From the NCBI GenBank assembly GCA_003228875.1, contig QIGK01000130.1:1-62002 (forward strand): 62,002 nt of DNA, given 5' to 3'. The position numbers were made by a program, and so were the translations under genes. The notes under the pieces were generated by a model. That model ran no database searches and was not told the DNA's origin. It worked only from the letters and a program-made list of their open reading frames with translations. This DNA is from Rhodobacterales bacterium (GTDB lineage Bacteria > Pseudomonadota > Alphaproteobacteria > Rhodobacterales > Rhodobacteraceae). Within the stretch, counting starts at the first letter, position 1. Each line of letters begins with the position of its first letter. Of this stretch, positions 19,914 through 30,167 are shown in pieces.

Positions 19914-20732
19914 ATGGCCAAGAAAACCAAGAAAAAAGACGGACCCGTTCTCGATACCATCAAAACCGTTGTCTATGCGTTGTTGATCGCCGGACTAATT
20001 CGCACATTGCTGTTTCAGCCGTTCTGGATCCCGTCTGGTTCCATGAAATCTACTTTGTTAATTGGCGATTTCCTGTTCGTAAACAAATTTGCCTACGGGT
20101 ATTCCTATGCGTCTTGTCCAACCATGTTTGGCACCGATTTTTGTGGATTTGCTAAAGGAAAAGAAAACCGGTTATTTGGTTCAGACCCAGAGCGCGGTGA
20201 TGTTGTGGTTTTTAAACATCCGGTTCACGGGGCTGATTTTATCAAACGCGTGATTGGATTGCCGGGTGATCGCATTCAAATGATTGAGTCGATTTTGTAT
20301 ATTAACGGTGCAGCGGTTGAGACCGTGGCCGACGGAATTTTTACCGAACTTCGTGAACCGCAAGGGTCGCAAAGAGGTGACCCGAATTGTTCTAATAACG
20401 CCGCCGTTGGTCAGACATGCGAAAAAAACCGGTTTACCGAAACTTTGCCCAATGGAACCAGTTATTCCGTATTGGATATTCGGGCGACCGGCGCAGACAA
20501 TACCCGCGAATTTGTCGTGCCCGAAGGCCACTTTTTCTTTATGGGTGATAACCGTGATAATTCCGTTGATAGCCGATATGTGCCAAATCGCGCCGGGCAA
20601 CCGGGGGTTGGTTTTGTGCCGCGCGAAAACATTATCGGGCGGGCTGACCGGGTCATGTTCTCGTCTGCGGGCAACATGATCATAGCATTCTGGACTTGGC
20701 GCAGCGATCGGTATTTCAAGGCTATCAATTGA
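19914..20732 (+). CDS. lepB: Signal peptidase I
   Basis: A membrane-anchored serine protease. One N-terminal helix (about residues 17-36) precedes the nucleophile Ser43 in [10 protein letters not shown] and the general-base Lys111 in [13 protein letters not shown]; the [14 protein letters not shown] box is near the end. The start at 19914 ([10 protein letters not shown]) gives 272 residues and a basic cytosolic tail; the upstream in-frame start at 19854 would add 20 residues unlike the family. It sits in the conserved lepB-rnc-era-recO order. Confidence 0.93.
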   Translation: MAKKTKKKDGPVLDTIKTVVYALLIAGLIRTLLFQPFWIPSGSMKSTLLIGDFLFVNKFAYGYSYASCPTMFGTDFCGFAKGKENRLFGSDPERGDVVVFKHPVHGADFIKRVIGLPGDRIQMIESILYINGAAVETVADGIFTELREPQGSQRGDPNCSNNAAVGQTCEKNRFTETLPNGTSYSVLDIRATGADNTREFVVPEGHFFFMGDNRDNSVDSRYVPNRAGQPGVGFVPRENIIGRADRVMFSSAGNMIIAFWTWRSDRYFKAIN

Positions 20733-21409
20733 ACAATAAAACAGAAACATCAGGTTTGGAGCAACGCCTAGGGCACCAATTTGCAGATATATCGCTTTTA
20801 AATCAAGCGCTTACCCATGCATCCCTGACCACTACCCAGAAATCTGACAACCAAAGGTTGGAGTTTCTGGGCGACCGGATTTTGGGCCTCGTCATTGCTG
20901 AAGCGCTTTTTCTCGATGACCCAGAAGCAAATGAAGGACGGCTTGCGCCGCGCTTAAACGCCCTTGTCCGCAAGGAAACCTGTGCCGAAATAGCGGTGGA
21001 ATTGCAAATCGGCGATGCGTTACGCATGGGCCGTTCAGAAATGCAATCGGGCGGGCGGCGCAAGATGGCGTTGTTGGGCGATGCGATGGAGGCGATCATC
21101 GCCGCGATTTATCTTGATGCAGGGTTTGAAGTGGCGCGCGCGGCTGTGTTGCGGTTTTGGGGCCAACGGATTTCACAAGTGGATGCATTTAGTTTTGACC
21201 CGAAATCGGCGCTTCAAGAATGGGCGCAGGGGCGCGGCCTTCAGCCGCCAACCTATGTTGAAATTTCACGCAAAGGGCCGGATCATAATCCGGTTTTTGT
21301 GATCGAGGCTGGGTTGTCCACCGGTATCCGTGCGCGCGCTGAGGCCAATTCCAAAAAATCTGCTCAGGTGCTGGCGGCCCAAGCGCTTTTTAATATGCTG
21401 GAGAAATAA
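20729..21409 (+). CDS. rnc: Ribonuclease III
   Basis: The catalytic domain carries the signature [18 protein letters not shown] with Glu45 and Asp49, and a second acidic pair in [18 protein letters not shown]. The C-terminal double-stranded RNA-binding domain (about 155-225) ends in [16 protein letters not shown]. No ATG is available near the start; a TTG at 20729 overlaps the lepB stop codon (TTGA), the best start by coupling, giving about 226 residues. A further TTG at 20696 is possible but would overlap lepB by 37 bp. Confidence 0.92.
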   Translation: MNNKTETSGLEQRLGHQFADISLLNQALTHASLTTTQKSDNQRLEFLGDRILGLVIAEALFLDDPEANEGRLAPRLNALVRKETCAEIAVELQIGDALRMGRSEMQSGGRRKMALLGDAMEAIIAAIYLDAGFEVARAAVLRFWGQRISQVDAFSFDPKSALQEWAQGRGLQPPTYVEISRKGPDHNPVFVIEAGLSTGIRARAEANSKKSAQVLAAQALFNMLEK

Positions 21410-22324
21410 ATGTCGGATACATCATGCGGATTTGTCGCCCTGATTGGTGAACCAAATGCTGGTAAATCAACGCTGTTGAACCAAATGGTTGGTGCAAAAG
21501 TTTCAATTGTGACGCACAAAGTGCAAACCACACGGTCGCGCATTCGCGGCATTGCGCTTGAAGGCAACAGCCAGTTGGTCTTTGTCGACACTCCGGGGTT
21601 GTTCAGGCCACGCCGCCGACTAGACCGCGCCATGGTTGCCGCGGCATGGAGCGGGGCTGCGGATGCAGATGTTGTGGTCCTGCTAATTGAGGCACATCGC
21701 GGCCTGACCGAAGGTGTTGCAGCAATTATCGATGGATTAAACGATCATATCAAAAGCGGCAAAAAAATTGCTTTAGCGTTAAACAAAATTGATCGAGTAA
21801 AAGCAGATTCGCTGCTGAAATTATCATCGGAGCTAAATGAACGGTATAAATTTGCTGCGACGTTTATGATTTCTGCCGAAAAAGGCCATGGGGTGGGTGA
21901 TTTACGCAAATGGCTGGCCAGTGAAATGAAGCCTGGCCCGTGGTTATACCCCGAAGACCAGATTGCTGATGTGCCGTTGCGGATGATTGCGTCAGAAATT
22001 ACTCGGGAAAAACTGACGTTGCGATTGCATCAGGAATTGCCTTACCAATTGACCGTCGAAACCGATAGCTGGGTTGAGCGCAAAGACGGATCGGTGCGGG
22101 TTGACCAGTATATTTATGTCGCGCGGGATGGGCATAAGGGCATTATTTTAGGGCCAAAAGGTGAAACAATTAAAGCGGTTTCGATGGCAGCACGGCAAGA
22201 AATGTCTGAATTTCTGGGCCAAAAAGTGCACTTGTTTTTACAAATAAAAGTGCGCCCAAATTGGCTGGAAGAACCTGAGCGTTATTCGGAAATGGGTTTG
22301 AATTTTCGCGACGGTTCGCGCTAA
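21410..22324 (+). CDS. era: GTPase Era
   Basis: 304 residues. G1 is GEPNAGKST, G2 lies in TTRSRIRGIA, G3 is DTPGL and G4 is LNKID. The C-terminal KH domain contains the RNA-binding loop IILGPKGETIKAV. Era binds 16S rRNA and assists 30S assembly. The ATG follows the rnc stop codon directly. Confidence 0.95.
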   Translation: MSDTSCGFVALIGEPNAGKSTLLNQMVGAKVSIVTHKVQTTRSRIRGIALEGNSQLVFVDTPGLFRPRRRLDRAMVAAAWSGAADADVVVLLIEAHRGLTEGVAAIIDGLNDHIKSGKKIALALNKIDRVKADSLLKLSSELNERYKFAATFMISAEKGHGVGDLRKWLASEMKPGPWLYPEDQIADVPLRMIASEITREKLTLRLHQELPYQLTVETDSWVERKDGSVRVDQYIYVARDGHKGIILGPKGETIKAVSMAARQEMSEFLGQKVHLFLQIKVRPNWLEEPERYSEMGLNFRDGSR

Positions 22325-22328
22325 CCTG

Positions 22329-22661
22329 ATGGCAGGCCGTCTTAAATCTGGCTTTTGGGTGGCAGCGTATTTACGGCAATTACAGCTAAACGACATTCCT
22401 GTTTTTGTTACTAAACGGGGTGATCCGGATGCGGGTGTGGTTCTGGTGAAAGCAAATTCGTTAGATGGCCAAGCCAAACTTTTTCATCGGAGCCTTGATC
22501 CAAGTGGAGCGCAAGGATGGATGGTTTTGGCGGAAGGTCCAGAACATATGATAGAGGAAACAATTCAACGCCAAAAGGGGTTTGATCCCGATATTTGGGT
22601 GCTGGAAGTCGAGGACAAATTGGGCAGAACCCTGCTCGACGAGCCGGGTTTCAGCGGTTAA
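22329..22661 (+). CDS. DUF1491 family protein
   Basis: 110 residues, RLKSGFWVAAYLRQLQLNDIPVFVTKRGDPDAGVV at the start and a HRSLDPSGAQGWMVL segment in the middle, which I recognise as DUF1491, a small alphaproteobacterial family of unknown function. It is found between era and recO in this group, and here it begins 5 bp after era and ends 9 bp before recO, so it shares their transcript. Confidence 0.75.
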   Translation: MAGRLKSGFWVAAYLRQLQLNDIPVFVTKRGDPDAGVVLVKANSLDGQAKLFHRSLDPSGAQGWMVLAEGPEHMIEETIQRQKGFDPDIWVLEVEDKLGRTLLDEPGFSG

Positions 22662-22670
22662 CCTGCGTTT

Positions 22671-23408
22671 ATGGAATGGACAGACGAAGGGATGTTATTG
22701 TCGGTGCGCAAGCATGGCGAAGGCTCTGCTATTGTTGAGGTATTGACCAAGAATCACGGCCGTCACGCCGGGGTTGTTCGCGGCGGCGGCGCGCGAAAAT
22801 CTGCTTCTTTGTTGCAACCGGGCGCGCAATTGGCGCTGACATGGCGAGCAAGGCTTGCGGACCATATAGGGTCGTTCACCGTTGAACCAAAATTTTCCAG
22901 AGTATCACAAATTATGGCTGGCAGGGCAGAAATTGCTGCTTTTGCTTCCATTGCAGCGTTAGTTTTGGTCTGTCTTCCTGAACGAGAGCCTCAGGCTAGA
23001 ATATATAGCCAGATTATGGCCTTGATGGACGGTCTTCAGGTGGATGGGCCATGGCTGGCGAATTATGTTCGTTGGGAATTGTCGATGTTAAACGAATTGG
23101 GATATGGGCTTGATCTAGGCGCTTGCGCCGTGACGGGTGGCAATGATAATCTGACTTATGTTTCGCCCAAAACCGGCCGGGCAGTCAGCAGCGCGGCTGC
23201 GGTTGGTTGGGAACACAAGTTGTTGAAATTGCCTGCTTTTTTGATTGATCCTGATCATCCAACCCCGTCGGAAGGCCAGATTACACAAGGGTTGAAATTA
23301 TCTGGATTCTTTCTAAATTCGGGCATTTCAGCCAGCAATGAGCGTAAAGACATGCCTCAGGCACGCGAGCGATTTATTGCTGTAATTGCAAAACGATCAG
23401 GCCAATAA
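22671..23408 (+). CDS. recO: DNA repair protein RecO
   Basis: 245 residues. The OB-fold N-terminus starts MEWTDEGMLLSVRKHGEGSAIVEVLTKNHGRHAGVVRGG and is followed by the helical part with LNELGYGLDLGACAVTGGNDNL. Conserved zinc cysteines seen in other RecO proteins are largely absent: only Cys at about 149 is visible. It loads RecA with RecF/RecR. Its last 12 bp overlap the end of the convergent mcd gene. Confidence 0.9.
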   Translation: MEWTDEGMLLSVRKHGEGSAIVEVLTKNHGRHAGVVRGGGARKSASLLQPGAQLALTWRARLADHIGSFTVEPKFSRVSQIMAGRAEIAAFASIAALVLVCLPEREPQARIYSQIMALMDGLQVDGPWLANYVRWELSMLNELGYGLDLGACAVTGGNDNLTYVSPKTGRAVSSAAAVGWEHKLLKLPAFLIDPDHPTPSEGQITQGLKLSGFFLNSGISASNERKDMPQARERFIAVIAKRSGQ

Positions 23409-25034
23409 TCTGCGCGCGATAACATTTGCCTGAATTTCGGCGGCACCCTCAAATATATTCAAGATTCTGGCATCACAAAGCACTCGTGAAACCGGATACT
23501 CCATTGCAAATCCGTTGCCGCCATGGATTTGCACAGCGTTATCAGCACTTGCCCAAGCAATACGGGCCGCCAATAACTTGGCCATGCCCGCTTCGAGATC
23601 GCAGCGGGCATTTTGGTCTTTCTGCCGTGCTGCAAAATAGGTTAATTGGCGAGCAACCGTGATTTCAACCGCCATCATAGCCAGCTTGCTATAGACCCGC
23701 GGGAAATTGACCAATGCTTTACCAAACTGATGCCGATCCTGTGCATATTTTAATGCCAAATCCATGGCGCACTGGGCCACGCCGATTGCTCGTGCGGCAG
23801 TTTGAATTCTTGCGGATTCAAAGGTTTGCATCAATTGCTTAAAGCCTTGGCCTTCGATTTCACCAAGCAGGTTTTCACAAGGCACTGGAAAACCGTCAAA
23901 CGCAAGCTCATATTCTTTCATTCCGCGATAGCCCAAAACCTCTATTTCGCCGCCGCTGATGCCTTTGGCAGGGAACGGGTTTTCATCTGTGCCGCGCGTT
24001 TTTTTACCAAGCAGCATCGACAGGCCTTTGTAATTGTTGGATTTTGGATCGGTGCGCGCCAAAATTATCATCATATCAGAGCGTGCCGCGTGGGTGATCC
24101 AGGTTTTATTGCCTGTGATCACAAAATTGTCGCCTTCTTTTACTGCGCGTGTCGCTAGGCTGCCGAGATCGGAGCCGGTATTGGGTTCTGTAAACACAGC
24201 TGTGGGCAATATTTGCGCGGTGGCAATCCCCGGAAGCCATTGTTTTTTTTGTGCTTCGGTGCCGCCACAAAGTATCAATTCCGCTGCAATTTCGGACCGG
24301 GTGCCAAGTGACCCAACTCCGATATAGCCGCGCGCCAGCTCTTCGGTGACCACACACATTGCGGTTTTGCTCATGCCAAAACCGCCGTATTCTTCGGGTA
24401 TGGTCAGGCCAAAAACCCCCAGCTCAGCCATTTCGTCAATGATTTCTATCGGGATCAGCTGGTCTTTTAGATGCCATTCTTGGGCGTTTGGGGAGACTTT
24501 GTCGTCGCTAAATCTGCGAAACTGATCGCGGATCATGTCATATTCATCATCAAGACCCGGGTTCCCAAAACTAGTGTTGCCTTGCTGTTCGATCATTAAC
24601 TCAACCAGCCGTTTGCGGGCCGCATCGGTGTTGGCAGATTGGCACAAAGTTGAATTTATGCAAATCGGCGTATTCAATATGTCGGAAATCCGAATGAATT
24701 CGGTCTGGGACATCGGGATGCCACCAGTGATTTGATTAAGATATTCACCAAAAGAAATTTGCAAAATTAACTGATCAATTTCACTAAATTTACTATGTTT
24801 TTCAAGATTTTGCGCCCATTTCAACATTTGTTGCAGGCTTTCCACATAAGTCGCAAGCCACGCAAGGCCATGGGTTTCAAATTGGTATTGTTCCAGTTTT
24901 TCCACTGAAAGTTTATTTGCTACAGTAACTTTGGGTTTGATTGAATTTTTAGCTCTTTGATACAGGGTTCTGATTTCGCTTAGGGATTCTTCGCATAAAG
25001 TCAGCAGGGAAGGAACGAGGGTTGGGCTGGTCAC
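23397..25034 (-). CDS. mcd: (2S)-methylsuccinyl-CoA dehydrogenase
   Basis: An acyl-CoA dehydrogenase core (about residues 165-545) preceded by about 160 extra residues including HGLAWLATYVESLQQML and ISFGEYLNQITGGIPMSQ. That N-terminal extension is diagnostic of Mcd from the ethylmalonyl-CoA pathway, recalled from the Rhodobacter enzyme. Core motifs include AVFTEPNTGSDLGSLATRA, TGNKTWITHAARSD, RHQFGKAL and VQIHGGNGFAMEYPVSRVLCDARI. It oxidises methylsuccinyl-CoA to mesaconyl-CoA and passes electrons to ETF, encoded at 33.1-34.8 kb. The start codon is GTG at 25034. Together with mcl1 this shows that acetate assimilation runs by this pathway. Confidence 0.9.
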   Translation of the reverse strand: MTSPTLVPSLLTLCEESLSEIRTLYQRAKNSIKPKVTVANKLSVEKLEQYQFETHGLAWLATYVESLQQMLKWAQNLEKHSKFSEIDQLILQISFGEYLNQITGGIPMSQTEFIRISDILNTPICINSTLCQSANTDAARKRLVELMIEQQGNTSFGNPGLDDEYDMIRDQFRRFSDDKVSPNAQEWHLKDQLIPIEIIDEMAELGVFGLTIPEEYGGFGMSKTAMCVVTEELARGYIGVGSLGTRSEIAAELILCGGTEAQKKQWLPGIATAQILPTAVFTEPNTGSDLGSLATRAVKEGDNFVITGNKTWITHAARSDMMIILARTDPKSNNYKGLSMLLGKKTRGTDENPFPAKGISGGEIEVLGYRGMKEYELAFDGFPVPCENLLGEIEGQGFKQLMQTFESARIQTAARAIGVAQCAMDLALKYAQDRHQFGKALVNFPRVYSKLAMMAVEITVARQLTYFAARQKDQNARCDLEAGMAKLLAARIAWASADNAVQIHGGNGFAMEYPVSRVLCDARILNIFEGAAEIQANVIARRLLA

Positions 25035-25202
25035 GTTTCAGGCTTTCGCTTTGGCGCGGCAATGAAAATGCTGCATGTGCGAAGCATACGAGAATCCAAC
25101 TGGGCCGTCAATTCCATCGCGCAATAAAAATACCAATTTTGCCGTAAAGTTGGAATAAAATTAGTATTGCGATATTTCTCTTGTGGTGCCAAATACCGCC
25201 AT

Positions 25203-25982
25203 ATGGAAGCATTTTCTACGATTTCGGCTGAATTCGGCGTCTGGGCAATCGTTGTCTCATTTTTGGTGATGGGTCTGGCGGGGTTTATCAAAGGCGCGAT
25301 CGGTTTTGCGTTGCCGATGATTGTGGTTAGCGGCATTGGCACAGTAGTGTCGGTTGAAATCGCCATTGCCGCAATGATTTTGCCGAGTTTAGTGACCAAT
25401 TTCTGGCAATCTGCCCGCAACGGGCTGGGTGAGGCGGTGGCGAGCTTTAAGAAGTTCTGGCGGCTTAATGTTTTGTTGCTTGTCGTGATATATTATTCTG
25501 CAAAACTTGTGACATCTGTGCCGGAATCCTTTCTTTATTTAACCCTTGGCGGTGGCATTACATTTTTTGGCGCTCTGCAAATAATCGGCTGGCGACCAAA
25601 GGTAAAACAGCGGCTAAGGCATTATTTTGAAGCAATCACCGCGGTTGTGGCTGGTTTTTTTGGCGGTCTTGCAGGGGTTTGGGGACCGCCCATTTTGATG
25701 TATTTAATAGCGATTGAAACGCCAAAAGCTGAACAAATTCGGGTGCAAGGCATCTCGTTTTTGCTTGGCTCAATAATGCTGACATTTGCGCATCTAAACT
25801 CCGGTGTTTTGAACGCTGTTAGTATCCCGTTTTCTGCGGCCTTGATCATGCCAGCGCTTGCGGGCATGTTTGTCGGGTTTTTTGTGCAAGACAGAATTGA
25901 TCAACAACTGTTTCGCAAAGTCACGCTTATTGTGCTGGTTCTGGCAGGCATTAACCTGCTGAGACGTGGCTTTTTGGGATAG
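25203..25982 (+). CDS. TSUP/TauE-SafE family membrane permease
   Basis: About 260 residues with seven or eight hydrophobic segments. The start of the first repeat reads VMGLAGFIKGAIGFALPMI and the second repeat begins GFFGGLAGVWGPPILMYLI, the paired glycine- and proline-rich motifs of the TauE/SafE sulfite exporter-like family. Substrates in the family include sulfoacetate, sulfite and other organic anions; the substrate here is unknown. The ATG at 25203 fits better than a TTG at 25167. A terminator follows at once. Confidence 0.85.
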   Translation: MEAFSTISAEFGVWAIVVSFLVMGLAGFIKGAIGFALPMIVVSGIGTVVSVEIAIAAMILPSLVTNFWQSARNGLGEAVASFKKFWRLNVLLLVVIYYSAKLVTSVPESFLYLTLGGGITFFGALQIIGWRPKVKQRLRHYFEAITAVVAGFFGGLAGVWGPPILMYLIAIETPKAEQIRVQGISFLLGSIMLTFAHLNSGVLNAVSIPFSAALIMPALAGMFVGFFVQDRIDQQLFRKVTLIVLVLAGINLLRRGFLG

Positions 25983-26015
25983 TTGGCTGGGCAGTTAAGC
26001 CCACCCAACTTTTTT
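25982..26015. terminator. Bidirectional rho-independent terminator
   Basis: An 11-bp stem with one C:C mismatch (GTTGGcTGGGC / GCCCAcCCAAC) around an AGTTAA loop, followed by seven T on the plus strand. It lies between the convergent permease gene and pckA and can serve the permease gene; the pckA stop codon lies within the T run. Confidence 0.75.
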
Positions 26016-27621
26016 ATTCAGCTTTTATCATCGCGGCCAAAACATCTTCAGTGACGTGAGGTTCATATTGTTTGAAATTGTCGGCAAACATTTGTTTCAA
26101 TTTACGCGCTTGTTTGTCATATTCCGCACCGTCTTCCCATGTGCGACGTGGGTCGAGCAATACTTTTGCCACGCCTTTAACAGCCTCGGGAACCTGAAAT
26201 CCAAAATTCAGATCGGTACGGAAATCACGACCGTTCAGGCTGCCACTTAGGGCGGCGGTTAACAACGCGCGGGTCGCCCGAATGGGCATCCGTGATCCGC
26301 CATGGCCTTTGCCACCACCGGTCCAGCCGGTATTGACCAACCAGCAATTTACCCCGTGTTGGCTGATTTTATCACGCAATAAAGCGCCGTAAACTTCGGG
26401 TCGGCGTGGCATGAAGGGGGCGCCAAAACAGGTGGAAAAGGTCGGGATCGGTTCGGTCACGCCTTTTTCAGTTCCGGGAATTTTGGCGGTGAAACCTGAC
26501 AAAAAGTGATACATCGCTTGCGCCGGTGAAAGTTTAGCAATTGGTGGCAATACGCCAAAGGCATCACAGGTAAGCATGATGATGTTTTTTGGCAGCCCGC
26601 CGACCGAGCTTTCAGAAGCGTTGGAAATATATTCCAGCGGATAGGCGCAGCGCATGTTTGGTGTCAGGCTGTCATCAGCGAAATCAAGCTCGCGCGTGAT
26701 TGGGTCATAGACCATGTTTTCAACCACGGTGGCAAACATCGACGTAGTCGCGTAAATTTCCGGTTCTGCTTCGGCGGACAGATTAATGGTTTTGGCATAG
26801 CAACCACCCTCAAAATTAAAAGTGCCATCATTTGACCAGCCATGTTCATCATCGCCAATTAAAATTCGGTCCGGGTCAGCCGAAAGCGTGGTTTTTCCGG
26901 TGCCTGAGAGGCCAAAGAACACGGCGGTGTCGGATGGATCATCAATGGCATGGTTGGCTGAGCAATGCATTGGCATAACGTTTTGATCGGGCAGCAAGTA
27001 GTTAAGGATCGAAAACACTGATTTTTTATTCTCACCAGCATAAGACGTGCCGCCGATTAGCACCAGTTTCTGTTCAAAAGAAATGGCAATCACGGTTTCG
27101 GATCGGCAACCGTGGCGCGCCGGATCTGCTTTGAAATCGGGGCAGTTGATGACGGTGAATTCGGGTGCAAAATCAAGCAGTTCCGTAATTTCAGGGCGGC
27201 GCAACATATGACGAATAAACAGGCCATGCCACGCCAGCTCGGTGATAACCCGAACATTCAGGCGATAGGTCGGGTCGGCACCGCCAAACAGATCTTGCAC
27301 AAAATAGTCACGGCCTTTCATGTGGTTAAGCATGTCAGCATGCAAAGTTGCAAAAGCATCCATCGCCATTGGCGGGTTGTTTTCCCACCATATTGTATTT
27401 TCCACAGAAGGTTCGCGCACCACAAATTTATCTTTTGGGGAACGACCGGTATGTTTGCCGGTGGACACCAGAAAAGCGCCACCAATGCCAATCTCGCCTT
27501 CAAGACGACGCACAGCATGTTGCATCAGTGCTGCTTCGGGCAGGTTATAATAAATGTTTGAAAGTCCAGAAATGCCAGAATTCTCCAGCTTTTGCGCCGG
27601 ATTGACTGTGCCAGTTTCCAT
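26014..27621 (-). CDS. pckA: ATP-dependent phosphoenolpyruvate carboxykinase
   Basis: 535 residues. The P-loop [16 protein letters not shown] and the adjacent metal/nucleotide loop [10 protein letters not shown] are present, with [11 protein letters not shown] and the [13 protein letters not shown] and [16 protein letters not shown] segments. It converts oxaloacetate plus ATP to PEP, the first step of gluconeogenesis. It is divergent from chvI-chvG. In Rhizobiaceae pckA also lies beside chvIG and the pair is preserved in roseobacters; regulation by ChvI is plausible but not shown here. Confidence 0.95.
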   Translation of the reverse strand: METGTVNPAQKLENSGISGLSNIYYNLPEAALMQHAVRRLEGEIGIGGAFLVSTGKHTGRSPKDKFVVREPSVENTIWWENNPPMAMDAFATLHADMLNHMKGRDYFVQDLFGGADPTYRLNVRVITELAWHGLFIRHMLRRPEITELLDFAPEFTVINCPDFKADPARHGCRSETVIAISFEQKLVLIGGTSYAGENKKSVFSILNYLLPDQNVMPMHCSANHAIDDPSDTAVFFGLSGTGKTTLSADPDRILIGDDEHGWSNDGTFNFEGGCYAKTINLSAEAEPEIYATTSMFATVVENMVYDPITRELDFADDSLTPNMRCAYPLEYISNASESSVGGLPKNIIMLTCDAFGVLPPIAKLSPAQAMYHFLSGFTAKIPGTEKGVTEPIPTFSTCFGAPFMPRRPEVYGALLRDKISQHGVNCWLVNTGWTGGGKGHGGSRMPIRATRALLTAALSGSLNGRDFRTDLNFGFQVPEAVKGVAKVLLDPRRTWEDGAEYDKQARKLKQMFADNFKQYEPHVTEDVLAAMIKAE

Positions 27622-27870
27622 AATTCAGATACTCCAATTATGAGGCCACGCCGTGACGCGCGCCTCTGTCCCCAAGAAATCAACAGGCCGGAGGGCTAAT
27701 TCCGGCATTGTCTGTCGATAATTTGTTCTAGCCTCGCCAAGCATTGAAATCCACAGTTAAAATAAGGCAATAAGACACAGGTAAAACACATGGCTTGTAT
27801 TACGATTTTCGCTGTTGCATTAACAGGTTAGATACGGGATTATACCGTAAGTGGAATATGGGGAGATGTT
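27622..27870. promoter_or_regulatory. Divergent pckA/chvI promoter region with inverted repeats
   Basis: This 249-bp gap must hold the promoters of both genes. Two inverted repeats are visible: GCCGGA / TCCGGC at 27687-27706 with an 8-nt loop, and TACGG / CCGTA at 27833-27849 with a 7-nt spacer, 22 bp before chvI. Either could be a regulator site or a transcript hairpin. A GGGGAG ribosome-binding site precedes chvI. Confidence 0.4.
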
Positions 27871-28569
27871 ATGCCTAGTATTGCCTTAGTAGATGATGAT
27901 CGAAATATCCTGACATCCGTGTCCATCGCCCTTAGGGCCGAAGGATTTGATGTTACAACTTTTACTGACGGTGCGTCTGCGCTTTTTTCGCTTGTCGATG
28001 AGCCGCCGGACCTAGCGGTTCTTGATATAAAAATGCCTCGAATGGATGGCACTGAATTGTTGCGCCGGTTGCGCCAGCAATCGGAGCTGCCGGTCATATT
28101 TTTGACTTCAAAAGATGATGAAACCGATGAACTGGTTGCGTTGGGCCTGGGGGCGGATGATTATATTTGTAAACCGTTTTCCCAACGACGTCTGATAGCA
28201 AGGATTAGGGCGGTTTTGCGGCGGCGCGATATTGCTGTCAAAAATGAAGATCTGGATATGGATACGCCCTTGGTCATTTGTGGCTCGTTACAGATGGATG
28301 AACAACGCCATAAAGTAACCTGGAACGATGAGAATGTGGTACTGACCGTGACCGAATTTATCATATTGAATGCGCTGGCTGTGCGGCCCGGGGTGGTTAA
28401 ATCTCGGAATCAATTGATGGATGTTGCTTACGCAGATGAGATTTATGTGGATGATCGCACCATCGACAGCCATATCAAGCGCCTGCGTAAGAAATTCAAA
28501 AAAATTGATCCAGCGTATGATTCTATCGAAACTTTATATGGCGTCGGGTATCGCTATAACGAAGCATAA
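27871..28569 (+). CDS. chvI: Response regulator ChvI
   Basis: 232 residues with a receiver domain (acidic pocket VDDD at 7-10, phospho-acceptor Asp52 in [11 protein letters not shown], Lys in FLTSKDD) and an OmpR-type winged helix ([15 protein letters not shown], then YGVGYRY). It pairs with ChvG downstream. Orthologues control envelope, acid-response and carbon genes in rhizobia. The chvG start codon overlaps its stop codon (TAATG). Confidence 0.9.
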   Translation: MPSIALVDDDRNILTSVSIALRAEGFDVTTFTDGASALFSLVDEPPDLAVLDIKMPRMDGTELLRRLRQQSELPVIFLTSKDDETDELVALGLGADDYICKPFSQRRLIARIRAVLRRRDIAVKNEDLDMDTPLVICGSLQMDEQRHKVTWNDENVVLTVTEFIILNALAVRPGVVKSRNQLMDVAYADEIYVDDRTIDSHIKRLRKKFKKIDPAYDSIETLYGVGYRYNEA

Positions 28570-30167
28570 TGCCAAAGGCCGAAGACAATATCCCGTCAAT
28601 GCTCGCCATTCCTGACAGCGTTAATCTTTCACGCAAGAAAAAACGGTTTTTCAGATTTAACCGGTCTTTGCTGGCGCGCAAAATTATAGTGTTTAACCTG
28701 ATTGCGCTGGGTATTCTGGTTGCAGGTGTGTTGTATCTGAGCCAAGCAGACGAAGGCAGGGTTAGCCAGCGCCGTGATGATATGTTACAACAAGCAGAGA
28801 TATTAGCAGCAGCAATTTCGGCGCAACAGGTTGTTACCGAAGCCTATTTTTTAAGCTTAACAAGCCCTATCGGGTCTATTGTCCGGCTGTATGATGCTGA
28901 TGCCAATTTAATCATGCAACAATTGCCCAGTTCAATTTCGGGCAGTGAAGGCTTGAAAGCCCAAAGCGCCAAAACCAGCTTGCTGACCGATATTCTGCAA
29001 ACTGTGTGGGAACAATTTTCTGGCCCATATGAGGTTTCCGGCGTCACAACCGATAGCCTTTTGGCGCGGTTTAACACCTTGGTTGCCAACGCGATTGAAC
29101 AGCCAAACCAGACCCAGCGTTCTACATTTACCAGTTCCGGAGATACGTTTGTTAGCGTTGCCGCGCCAATTCTTGTCGATGGAAAAACAGACAAAGTGAT
29201 CTTGATTTCGACCCTTGGCGGCGAAATCGATGCAGTTATCCGGCAGGAACGAGAACAAATCTTGCAAATTTTTGTGTTGGCAATTCTTTCGTCAATCGTT
29301 TTGTCCATGGTGTTGGCGAATTCGATTGCTCGCCCGTTGCGGCGTTTGGCTGATGCTGCTGACATTGCCTATGATAGCGCCGGCCAGCGGCTGAATACCT
29401 CATTGATCCAAATTCCTGATCTAACTGCCCGCCCCGATGAAATTGGAGATCTGTCGCGCGCCATGCGTCAGATGATCGAAGCGTTGTTTGAGCGCATTGA
29501 TCTGAACAAAAATTTTGCGGCAGATGTGGCCCACGAAATTAAAAACCCGTTGACGTCGTTGCGCTCTGCGGTGGAAACATTGGTTTACCCGCTGCCAGAA
29601 AAGGAACGTCTGGCCCTGTTTGAGGTCATTCAAGGCGATGTCGACCGGCTTAATCGACTGGTCAGCGATATTGCCAATGCGTCACGTCTCGAAGCCGAAT
29701 TGGTGCGGGAGGTATGGGCGCCGGTTGATTTATCCAACCTGTTGCGAAATCACATTAAATACTATTCCTCGGAATTCCCTGATGTGGAAATATCCTTGGA
29801 ATCCGGCAACGAAAAGTTTTTGGTGCATGGGCTGGAGGGGCGCTTGTCACAGGTTTTTGACAACCTGATCACCAATGCAATTGATTTTATTCCCGCTGAT
29901 GGCTGGATAAAAATCTCATTGGATTACGACGGGTCGGATGCGATTGAATTGCGCATCACTGATAACGGGCCGGGCATTCCGGCGGAAAATTTGCAAGATG
30001 TTTTTGAACGGTTTTATTCAGAGCGGCCAAAGGTGCAATTTGGTGACCATTCCGGCCTTGGGCTTGCGATTTGCAAACAAATAATTGAGGCCCATAGTGG
30101 CACAATATTGGTGCGTAACGTATCTGAATCCGGCGGGGCGCAGTTTTTAATAAGGTTGCCGGTTTGA
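28569..30167 (+). CDS. chvG: Sensor histidine kinase ChvG
   Basis: 532 residues. A cytosolic basic N-terminus, membrane helix 1 (about 38-58), a periplasmic domain (about 60-228), helix 2 (about 230-252), a HAMP domain, the H-box ADVAHEIKNPLTSL with His322, and an HATPase domain with N-, G1- and G2-type boxes (DNLITNAIDF, ITDNGPGIP, HSGLGLAI). The long periplasmic domain is the type held silent by ExoR in rhizobia; no exoR is in this window. The stop overlaps the hprK start (TGATG). Confidence 0.9.
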   Translation: MPKAEDNIPSMLAIPDSVNLSRKKKRFFRFNRSLLARKIIVFNLIALGILVAGVLYLSQADEGRVSQRRDDMLQQAEILAAAISAQQVVTEAYFLSLTSPIGSIVRLYDADANLIMQQLPSSISGSEGLKAQSAKTSLLTDILQTVWEQFSGPYEVSGVTTDSLLARFNTLVANAIEQPNQTQRSTFTSSGDTFVSVAAPILVDGKTDKVILISTLGGEIDAVIRQEREQILQIFVLAILSSIVLSMVLANSIARPLRRLADAADIAYDSAGQRLNTSLIQIPDLTARPDEIGDLSRAMRQMIEALFERIDLNKNFAADVAHEIKNPLTSLRSAVETLVYPLPEKERLALFEVIQGDVDRLNRLVSDIANASRLEAELVREVWAPVDLSNLLRNHIKYYSSEFPDVEISLESGNEKFLVHGLEGRLSQVFDNLITNAIDFIPADGWIKISLDYDGSDAIELRITDNGPGIPAENLQDVFERFYSERPKVQFGDHSGLGLAICKQIIEAHSGTILVRNVSESGGAQFLIRLPV

